The notes beneath the pieces are model-generated. The model searched no databases. It was not told the DNA's origin and worked only from the letters and a program-made list of their open reading frames with translations. DNA of 20,161 nucleotides from Actinomycetes bacterium (GTDB taxonomy: Bacteria > Actinomycetota > Acidimicrobiia > Acidimicrobiales > RAAP-2), in the NCBI GenBank assembly GCA_021849435.1, contig JAJZSX010000007.1, positions 1 to 20,161 on the forward strand. Direction: 5' to 3'. How positions within the stretch are numbered: position 1 is the first letter of the stretch; each line of letters begins with the position of its first letter. Shown piece by piece: positions 14,442-20,161 of the stretch. The position numbers were made by a program, and so were the translations under genes.

Positions 14442-16604
14442 CTATCCCTTCGACGTCGTCGTCGAATTCGTGGTCGTTGTGGTGGTTGCACGGTGGGTCG
14501 TCGTCGACGTCGTGGTCGAGGTAGGCAGGGTCAACTTCGGCGTCATCGACACCGGCCGGATCGGGTGTGCCACCAGGTAGTTGAACGCCTCGGCGACAAC
14601 TGGGGCCGCCGCGTTTGCACCGTAGCCACCCTCTCCGATGACACAGACCACCACGTACTTGGGCCGATTAATCGGTCCGAAACCCACGAACAGCGAGTTG
14701 GGCTCCATGCCGGGCGCGTTCGACGCCGTCCCGGTCTTGCCGGCCAGTGGAAACGCGCTTAGTGAGAACGTCGCGTTGTGATGGAACGCGTAGTAGCCCG
14801 TACCGCGTGGGTTGTTGATAACGCCGTAGAGGCCCTGGAGGATCGGAGCCCGAATGGCCGGGGTCAGGTGGACGTGGCCGAGCACTCGTGGCGCGTAGCG
14901 CCGGATCACCTTACCCGAGGGGCTGAGGATCCCCGCCGCCACTTCGGGCGCGTAGCGCGTGCCGCCGTTGGCGAAGGTCGCGTAGGCATCAGCCAACGCG
15001 ATCGGCGTAAGCGCGGTGGCACCCTGACCGAAGGCCATCTCGATGTTGTCACCCGTGTACCAGGCAACGTTGGGGAACGCTTTGGGCGCCTGGGCGTGCA
15101 ACTCCTTGCGCACGGAGGGCGAGTCGACCCGGCCGGGCACCTCGTTGGGTAGGTCGATGTTCGTGTACTGGTCCAAGCCGTACTGGTGCGCGACGTTCTG
15201 AATGGGCGTCTGGCCGTACTTGCGCTGGTGCGCCCAGAAGAGGTAGCCGAGGTTGTAGAAGTAGTAGTCCGACGAGACCGTCAGGGCCATGGGCAAGTTG
15301 ACCAACCCGTTTCCCGAGGTCTCGGCGTCGTGAAAGACGCAGCCGTGGCCGCCCTGCAGGCAGCCGGGCACGACGTAGATACCGGTGTCGTTCACCAGCG
15401 TCGTCGGCGAGAAAACGCCCGTTTGCAGTTCCGCGGTCGCCGTGATGAGCTTGAAGGTGCTGCCGGGGGTGTAGAGGCCCTGGATCGCGTAGTTGTTGAA
15501 GGCGCCGACCTTCATCAGGCTGTTGAAGGTCGACTGGGAGAGCCCGTTCACGAACGAGTTCAGGTTGTACGACGGGAAACTCGACATCGCGAGCACCGCG
15601 CCGGTGTTCGGATCGAGCACCACCGCTGCGCCGTTGACGGCCTGGGGGTATCGGTGCGACACCGGGTCGTAGGTCTTGCGGTCGAGCAACACCTGCTGAG
15701 AGAGGTACCCGTCGAGCGCCCGCTGTAGGCCTTCGTCGATGTTGAGCACCACCGAGTCACCGTTGGTCGGCGGCGTCGTCTTGGCGGTCGTGAGGATATT
15801 GCCAAAGGCGTCGACTTCGAGGGTCTGGGTGCCGTCGTGACCACGCAGATACTGCTCGTAGAACGCCTCGATCCCCGCCTTACCGATCTGGGAATTGGTC
15901 TGATAGCCCTGATTGGGGTGGGCGGCTATCTCCTTGCCGGTGATCGGGCCGACGTAGCCGAGCACCTGGGAACCGACGCTGCCGCCGTTGGGGTAGGACC
16001 GCCTCGAGACATTCAAGATCGTCACGCCGGGAAACTCGCTCGGGTGCAACTTGATGAACTCGACCACCGTCGCCGGCGCGTTCAGCATGATCGGAGCCGG
16101 CTGGTAGGGGTCGTACTGCGCGTTGTTGAGCGCCGCGTTGATCGAGGTCACACTGACCCCGGTCAGGGCGGCCAGCGTCCCCTTCACTGCCGGGTCGAGT
16201 GCCGCCTCGGCTCGCGAGAGCTGCACCTCGGTCGTCGTGGTGTTGGTGACGAGCGGGCGCCCATAACGGTCGAGGATGAGCCCGCGAGCGGCCGGGATCG
16301 AGCTCACCCGCAGCGAGTTGGAGTTCACGGTCGCGACCGCGACGCGGTAATCGAGGATCTGCAGTGTGAAGAGCCGATAGATCAGCAGCACGAGCAGCAC
16401 CGCGAAGAAGCCGCCGATGATCCGCCAGCGTCGCTCCGGGCGAACCTCGATCTCCTCGGGCGACGCGACCAGGTCGCGGATCCCGACCGAGCGGCGCACG
16501 TTGATGGACCGGCCCCGTCGACGAAACGGGTTGAGCGACTCCCACGGACGCCAGAGCCGAGAGAACAGCGAGCCCGTTGGCCGCTCGCGCCACGACCGCC
16601 TCAC
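14442..16604 (-). CDS. mrdA: Penicillin-binding protein 2 (elongasome transpeptidase)
   Basis: 720 aa. Class B transpeptidase that cross-links peptidoglycan during side-wall growth. Layout: a basic cytoplasmic stretch of about 60 residues; one transmembrane helix (61-80); the dimer/pedestal domain with SIPAARGLILDRYGRPLV; and the transpeptidase domain with catalytic Ser in TPGSTFK (Ser382, Lys385), SSD (444-446) as the second motif, and KTG at 623-625 in AGKTGTAS. Cys415 and Cys422 are close enough for an extracytoplasmic disulfide. The last 28 residues are almost only Thr and Ser. GTG at 16604 is chosen because it overlaps the mreD stop as GTGA; the frame open to 16814 lies within mreD. The usual partner rodA does not follow; rne does. 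Confidence 0.95.
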   Translation of the reverse strand: MRRSWRERPTGSLFSRLWRPWESLNPFRRRGRSINVRRSVGIRDLVASPEEIEVRPERRWRIIGGFFAVLLVLLIYRLFTLQILDYRVAVATVNSNSLRVSSIPAARGLILDRYGRPLVTNTTTTEVQLSRAEAALDPAVKGTLAALTGVSVTSINAALNNAQYDPYQPAPIMLNAPATVVEFIKLHPSEFPGVTILNVSRRSYPNGGSVGSQVLGYVGPITGKEIAAHPNQGYQTNSQIGKAGIEAFYEQYLRGHDGTQTLEVDAFGNILTTAKTTPPTNGDSVVLNIDEGLQRALDGYLSQQVLLDRKTYDPVSHRYPQAVNGAAVVLDPNTGAVLAMSSFPSYNLNSFVNGLSQSTFNSLMKVGAFNNYAIQGLYTPGSTFKLITATAELQTGVFSPTTLVNDTGIYVVPGCLQGGHGCVFHDAETSGNGLVNLPMALTVSSDYYFYNLGYLFWAHQRKYGQTPIQNVAHQYGLDQYTNIDLPNEVPGRVDSPSVRKELHAQAPKAFPNVAWYTGDNIEMAFGQGATALTPIALADAYATFANGGTRYAPEVAAGILSPSGKVIRRYAPRVLGHVHLTPAIRAPILQGLYGVINNPRGTGYYAFHHNATFSLSAFPLAGKTGTASNAPGMEPNSLFVGFGPINRPKYVVVCVIGEGGYGANAAAPVVAEAFNYLVAHPIRPVSMTPKLTLPTSTTTSTTTHRATTTTTTNSTTTSKG

Positions 16605-17113
16605 CCGCGCGACCGCCCGTCGATTCGAGCGATCGCCCGCGCCAGCCGGGCGCTCGGGCGCGCGAGCACGAAGAACGCGATCGCGTTGACCTCCATGCTC
16701 GCCAGCATGCTGCCACGCCAGAGCCCGAAGTTGAATTCGACGTAGCCGAGGGCGACGTAGAGCGCCGGCGCGAGCAGGCCGGCCACACCCGCCAGGACCG
16801 GCGTCACCCACCACGCGGCCGAATCGAGATCGCCCACTCCCTCGCGTCCGAGCCTCGACGCGACGTAGGCCAGGGCCACGGCAACGACGATGGTCAAGCC
16901 AAAGGGCGACGCGCTGTGGGTGTCAAAGAAGAGCCCCGACAACACGGCGCCCCAGACGGCCAGGTACGTCACGCCAGTCAGTCCGATCGCGAACGGCCAC
17001 AGCCAGACGAGCATCACCACGACGCCGTCGATGCGCAGCGCGGAAAAGACCGCCAGTTGCAGCCCGACGATGATGAGTGTGATGATCGCGACCGGTATCA
17101 GGGCGCGCCTCAC
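16601..17113 (-). CDS. mreD: Rod shape-determining protein MreD
   Basis: 170 aa, an integral membrane protein with about five hydrophobic segments (for example ALIPVAIITLIIVGLQLAVF, VVMLVWLWPFAIGLTGV, and PFGLTIVVAVALAYVA). The family is weakly conserved in sequence, so the call relies on size, topology and position between mreC and mrdA. It belongs to the elongasome that guides side-wall synthesis. The GTG at 17113 overlaps the mreC stop (GTGA, 17110-17113), and its own stop overlaps the mrdA start in the same way, so the three are translationally coupled. Confidence 0.9.
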   Translation of the reverse strand: MRRALIPVAIITLIIVGLQLAVFSALRIDGVVVMLVWLWPFAIGLTGVTYLAVWGAVLSGLFFDTHSASPFGLTIVVAVALAYVASRLGREGVGDLDSAAWWVTPVLAGVAGLLAPALYVALGYVEFNFGLWRGSMLASMEVNAIAFFVLARPSARLARAIARIDGRSRG

Positions 17114-17928
17114 GAAGTTGGCTCCCAGAGCACCACGTCGACGTAAAAGAGGTGTCGAAGATCCGCGGTTGGCGCCACCGTCACGTTGTAGGTGGTCGCA
17201 CCCGGCGTCAGCCTCACCGTGGAGACGCGCGCGACGGGAAGACCAGGCGGATACAGGCCACCGCTCAGACCGTCGGTCGTGAGGATCGTCCCGGTCGGCA
17301 GCGCCGCCTTGAGGTCGACAGCGGTAGCCGAGAGTCCGTTGTTGACGCCACCACCGCTGATGACGATGGACTGGTGCCCGTTGCCGAAGGTGACGCCCAC
17401 CGACGATGCGACGTCGGTGATCAATCGGATCGTCGCGCCCCGTGGCGTCGTCGAGATCACCGATCCGACCAGACCACCGTTGGCCACCACTGGCATACCG
17501 GCGAGGATGCCGCTGTCGCGACCCTTGGAGATGTCAAAGGTCGCCGAGAAGTTCGTCGGCGAGATGCTCACGACTTGCGCGGCCACCGTTTGGAGCGAGC
17601 CGACGAACGGCACGTGCAACTGCGTCGTGAGTTGCGACAGTTGACGCTGCAACGCCCAGGTCTCGTCTGCCCGGAGTTGGGCCCGACCCAACTCGTAGCG
17701 CAGTCGCTCGTTCTGGGCGACGACATCGCTGTAGTTGATAGCACCGGCGAAGAGGTGGCCTATCGGCCGAGCCACGACGTCGATCGTCCAGCTGAAGGGG
17801 GTGATCACGAGGTTCGCCACGCTGCGCAGGCCCGAGATGATGCCCACCGTCATGTACAGCAGTGTCACCACGATCAGCGTGCTGACCCCCAGGGTCCACG
17901 CGCGTCTCCTCGACCGGTCGGTGACCAC
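17110..17928 (-). CDS. mreC: Rod shape-determining protein MreC
   Basis: 272 aa. One N-terminal transmembrane helix (about 10-33, LGVSTLIVVTLLYMTVGIIS), a coiled-coil (NERLRYELGRAQLRADETWALQRQLSQL), then the extracytoplasmic beta-domain. Family segments seen: AAQVVSISPTNFSATFDISKG, GMPVVANGGLVGSVI, and LPTGTILTTDGLSGGLYPPGLPVARV. MreC forms filaments around the wall-synthesis complex and activates PBP2-RodA. GTG at 17928 starts 3 nt after the mreB stop; a clear Shine-Dalgarno sequence is not evident, so coupling to mreB is likely. The stop overlaps mreD. Confidence 0.95.
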   Translation of the reverse strand: MVTDRSRRRAWTLGVSTLIVVTLLYMTVGIISGLRSVANLVITPFSWTIDVVARPIGHLFAGAINYSDVVAQNERLRYELGRAQLRADETWALQRQLSQLTTQLHVPFVGSLQTVAAQVVSISPTNFSATFDISKGRDSGILAGMPVVANGGLVGSVISTTPRGATIRLITDVASSVGVTFGNGHQSIVISGGGVNNGLSATAVDLKAALPTGTILTTDGLSGGLYPPGLPVARVSTVRLTPGATTYNVTVAPTADLRHLFYVDVVLWEPTS

Positions 17929-17931
17929 GCG

Positions 17932-18963
17932 TTAACGCGACGGGCTGGACTTCAACATGCGAGAGAACGTCTCGAGCTCTTCGAGGCACATCCCACTGCC
18001 GAGGGCCACGCAGTTCAACGGATCATTCGCGACGATGATCGGCATATTCGTTTCAACTTCTAGGCGTTGGGCGATCCCGTTCAACAACGCTCCGCCGCCG
18101 GTCAGCACGATACCCTGTTCCATCAGGTCGGACGCAAGTTCCGGTGGCGTGCGGTCGAGCGTCACCTTCACCGCGTCCACGATGGCTTGGACCGGCTCTT
18201 CGATCGCTTGACGAATCTGCTCGGTGGAGATCACCACCGTCTTGGGCAAACCAGTGACGAGGTCGCGGCCGCGGATCTCGGCGCGCAGCTCCTGCTCCAA
18301 CGGGTAGGCCGATCCGAGCTGGATCTTGATCTCCTCAGCGGTGCGCTCACCGAGCGCGAGCTGGAACTCCTTCTTCACGAAGGCGACGAGCGCCTCGTCG
18401 AGCTCGTCACCACCGACGCGGATCGACTGGCTCGTGACGATGCCCCCCAGGGAGATGACGGCCACCTCGGTGGTGCCGCCCCCGATGTCGACGACCATGT
18501 TGCCGCTCGGCTCGTGGATGGGCAGGCCCGCGCCGATGGCCGCGGCCATCGGCTCTTCGATGATGTACGCCTTGCGCGCGCCGGCGAACTCGGCTGCCTC
18601 CATGACCGCGCGCTGCTCCACCCCGGTGATGCCCGACGGCACGCAGATCACCATCCGTGGTTTCGCAAAGCGCCGCTGATGGACGCGGTGGATGAAGTAC
18701 CGCAGCATCTTCTCGCAGATCTCGAAGTCCGCGATGACGCCATCCTTGAGCGGTCGGATCGCCTGGATATTGCTCGGCGTGCGGCCGATCATGCGCTTGG
18801 CCTCGGCTCCGACGGCCAACGGCTTGCCATCCTTTACGTCCACGGCCACCACGGACGGCTCATTCAGAATGATTCCGCGTCCGCGCACGTACACCAGGGT
18901 GTTGGCCGTGCCCAGATCCACCGCCATATCGCGGCCCAGGAGCGAAAATCGGTTGTCAACCAT
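17932..18963 (-). CDS. mreB: Actin-like rod shape-determining protein MreB
   Basis: 343 aa, typical length. ATP-binding actin homologue that forms membrane-bound filaments and steers the elongasome. Motifs: phosphate-1 [28 protein letters not shown], the connection and phosphate-2 region [35 protein letters not shown], and the adenosine motif [22 protein letters not shown] at 18963 follows AAAGGG at about 6 nt. It heads mreB-mreC-mreD-mrdA. In the 79-bp gap from ndk a TAGCCT hexamer (19006-19011, - strand) may be its -10 element, giving a leader of about 35 nt. Presence of mreB fits a rod-shaped cell with lateral growth, unlike the polar-growing mycobacteria and corynebacteria that lack it. 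Confidence 0.97.
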   Translation of the reverse strand: MVDNRFSLLGRDMAVDLGTANTLVYVRGRGIILNEPSVVAVDVKDGKPLAVGAEAKRMIGRTPSNIQAIRPLKDGVIADFEICEKMLRYFIHRVHQRRFAKPRMVICVPSGITGVEQRAVMEAAEFAGARKAYIIEEPMAAAIGAGLPIHEPSGNMVVDIGGGTTEVAVISLGGIVTSQSIRVGGDELDEALVAFVKKEFQLALGERTAEEIKIQLGSAYPLEQELRAEIRGRDLVTGLPKTVVISTEQIRQAIEEPVQAIVDAVKVTLDRTPPELASDLMEQGIVLTGGGALLNGIAQRLEVETNMPIIVANDPLNCVALGSGMCLEELETFSRMLKSSPSR

Positions 18964-19005
18964 AGAGACCCTTTATCGAGGCAGCCGACGCTTCCTCACG
19001 GTGTA

Positions 19006-19011
19006 AGGCTA
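19006..19011 (-). promoter_or_regulatory. Candidate -10 element of the mreBCD-mrdA unit
   Basis: TAGCCT on the - strand in the gap between the ndk stop and mreB. TTG-containing sequences lie upstream, but none is spaced at 16-18 bp with a good match. Weak. Confidence 0.25.
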
Positions 19012-19042
19012 GGGCAAGAATGCGGTCGGCAACCAACCGTGT

Positions 19043-19456
19043 CTAGGAATCCAGGTGAGGAAAGAAAATTTCGATCTCGCGCAGCGCCGATTCGGCCGAG
19101 TCCGAGCCGTGGATCAAGTTCTGCGCCATCACCGTGGCCAGGTCGCCTCGAATGGTTCCGGGTGCCGAGTCAAGGGGGTTGGTCGTGCCCATCATCGTGC
19201 GTACCACCCGCCAGGTGTCCTGGGGTCCCTCGACGACTAGGACCATCACCGGACCACTCGTGATGAACCGCACCAGGTTGTCGTAGTAGTCACGGCCGAC
19301 GTGCTCGGCGTAGTGACGCGCCGCCGTCGCCTCGTCCAGCGTTCGGAGCTCGGCGGCCACGAAGTGCAGGCCCCGTCGCTCCAGCCGTCCAAGGATCTCA
19401 CCCACGAGTCCCCGTTGCACGCCGTCGGGCTTGATGATGACCAGGGTCCGATTCAC
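19043..19456 (-). CDS. ndk: Nucleoside diphosphate kinase
   Basis: 137 aa from the GTG at 19456. It equilibrates NTP and NDP pools through a phospho-histidine. Motifs: RTLVIIKPDGVQRGLVGEIL, AARHYAEHVGRDYYDNLV, FITSGPVMVLVVEG, RTMMGTTNPLDSAPGTIRGD, and the active-site LIHGSDS with the catalytic His. GTG is preferred over an in-frame TTG at 19465 because the conserved NRTLVIIKPDG block follows it directly. TAGATT (19465-19470, - strand) lies 8 nt before the GTG and could be a -10 element giving a 1-2 nt leader. It is 20 nt after folC; mreB follows. Confidence 0.97.
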   Translation of the reverse strand: MNRTLVIIKPDGVQRGLVGEILGRLERRGLHFVAAELRTLDEATAARHYAEHVGRDYYDNLVRFITSGPVMVLVVEGPQDTWRVVRTMMGTTNPLDSAPGTIRGDLATVMAQNLIHGSDSAESALREIEIFFPHLDS

Positions 19457-19476
19457 AACGGACAAATCTAACAGTC

Positions 19477-20161
19477 TCAGCGCAGATGCCGAGACGGCAG
19501 GTGCAGCACCTCGCCGCGAACTTCGGCGATGACGTACAGGCTGCCGGTCACGACGATCAGATCCTCGTCAGTCGAGCGCTCGCGCGCGTGCGCGAGTGCC
19601 GCGACGCTCGAGCCGTGCTCAAGCGCTACGCCACCGAGTCGGCGAATCGCCGCCGCGACCAAGCCGGCGCCCACGGCGCGCGGCGACTGGGGGGCACAGC
19701 AGTGGAACTCGGCGAACCCGGCCGCCACCAAGGGCGCGACCATGTCGTCGATGTTGCGTCCCGTGAGCATGCCGACCACGCACCGTCGCTCGCCCTCGAC
19801 GTGAAAGGCGCCATCGAGCGTGGCGACGAGAGCCGCTATGCCCGCGGGGTTGTGCGCACCGTCGATCACGACCATGGGTCGATGCGCCACGACCTCCATC
19901 CGACCGGGCACGCGAACCTTGCCCAGGGTCGCTCGAACCACCTCGTCGCCCAGTGCTCGACCGAGGAATGCCTCGGCGGCCACGATGGCGGTGGTCGCGT
20001 TCACTCCCTGATGAATGCCGTGAAGTGACACGACGACCTCGTCGTAGCGAGCGTAAGGCGTCCGCAAGGTCACGAGTCGTCCGCCGAGTGCGAGGTCGTT
20101 TCGCTCGAGGTCGAAGCTGTCGCCGAGGAACCACGGTGTCGCGCCAAGCTGGTCCACGCGC
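19477..20161 (-). CDS. folC: Folylpolyglutamate synthase / dihydrofolate synthase, C-terminal part (partial, 5' end outside window)
   Basis: About 227 codons of the C-terminal half, open at the right edge. FolC adds glutamate to dihydropteroate and to folates, using ATP. Visible: SLHGIHQGVNATTAIVAAEA (the HQ.NA segment that contacts nucleotide), VPGRMEVV, VVIDGAHNPAGIAALVATL (the DGAHNP motif of the Mur-ligase-like C-terminal domain), and the ending LIVVTGSLYVIAEVR. The ATP-binding P-loop would lie outside the window. The order folC-ndk-mreB is found in several actinobacteria. No internal break is seen. Confidence 0.92.
   Translation of the reverse strand, partial: RVDQLGATPWFLGDSFDLERNDLALGGRLVTLRTPYARYDEVVVSLHGIHQGVNATTAIVAAEAFLGRALGDEVVRATLGKVRVPGRMEVVAHRPMVVIDGAHNPAGIAALVATLDGAFHVEGERRCVVGMLTGRNIDDMVAPLVAAGFAEFHCCAPQSPRAVGAGLVAAAIRRLGGVALEHGSSVAALAHARERSTDEDLIVVTGSLYVIAEVRGEVLHLPSRHLR

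Noticed and set aside
12680..14524. Long + strand open frame (614 codons) opposite rne
   Set aside because: Antisense to a clearly recognisable RNase E. High GC leaves complementary frames open; composition is Arg/Gly/Val-biased and no domain is seen.
1..20161. CRISPR array, transposon, prophage, tRNA or rRNA
   Set aside because: No direct-repeat array, transposase, integrase, cloverleaf or rRNA-like sequence was noticed on reading; the gene content is core chromosomal.

Overview
The window is high-GC DNA (by eye well above 60%) with densely packed housekeeping genes, many GTG/TTG starts, 4-nt GTGA/ATGA overlaps and TANNNT hexamers just upstream of start codons. Gene content and order (folC-ndk, mreBCD-mrdA, rne-rplU-rpmA, obg-proB-proA, nadD-rsfS, class II DAHP synthase, an MtrB/LpqB-like kinase-lipoprotein pair) point to Actinomycetota. 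The blend of actinobacterial and divergent features (HU without a Lys-rich tail, short RNase E, no rodA behind mrdA) fits a deep lineage such as Acidimicrobiia. That assignment is inference; no rRNA gene is present.

Layout, left to right. At 1-720 (+) lie the 3' end of a sensor histidine kinase and an overlapping GerMN-domain lipoprotein. At 717-1864 (-) are nadD, a 59-aa single-pass membrane protein and rsfS. At 1919-3301 (+) is class II DAHP synthase (aroG), divergent from nadD across a 54-bp promoter region. At 3268-9978 (-) a chain runs in transcription order obg, proB, proA, MoxR ATPase, CoxE-like VWA protein, and a histidine phosphatase broken by a frameshift. Upstream at 10009-11381 (-) is a class III aminotransferase, also frameshifted. 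At 11588-11863 (+) is an HU gene with a dyad-rich upstream region and a strong terminator. At 11934-14146 (-) is rne-rplU-rpmA. At 14442-18963 (-) is mreB-mreC-mreD-mrdA. At 19043-20161 (-) are ndk and the 3' part of folC.

The genes cover cell-shape and wall synthesis (MreBCD, PBP2), ribosome assembly, silencing and RNA turnover (L21, L27, Obg, RsfS, RNase E), proline, aromatic, NAD and folate metabolism, and nucleotide balance (Ndk). The accessory elements are the MoxR-VWA pair coupled to proA, the aminotransferase and the small membrane protein.

The most useful observations are: (1) five genes whose start codons sit exactly 6 nt after a TANNNT hexamer, which predicts leaderless mRNAs; (2) two single-base frameshifts of the same sense in otherwise well-preserved genes; (3) a MoxR/CoxE-like pair translationally coupled to a proline-biosynthesis operon with no visible metalloenzyme target; and (4) inverted repeats upstream of hupB and rne. 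I see no CRISPR array, mobile element, tRNA or rRNA, and nothing that clearly amounts to a new defence or biosynthetic system.
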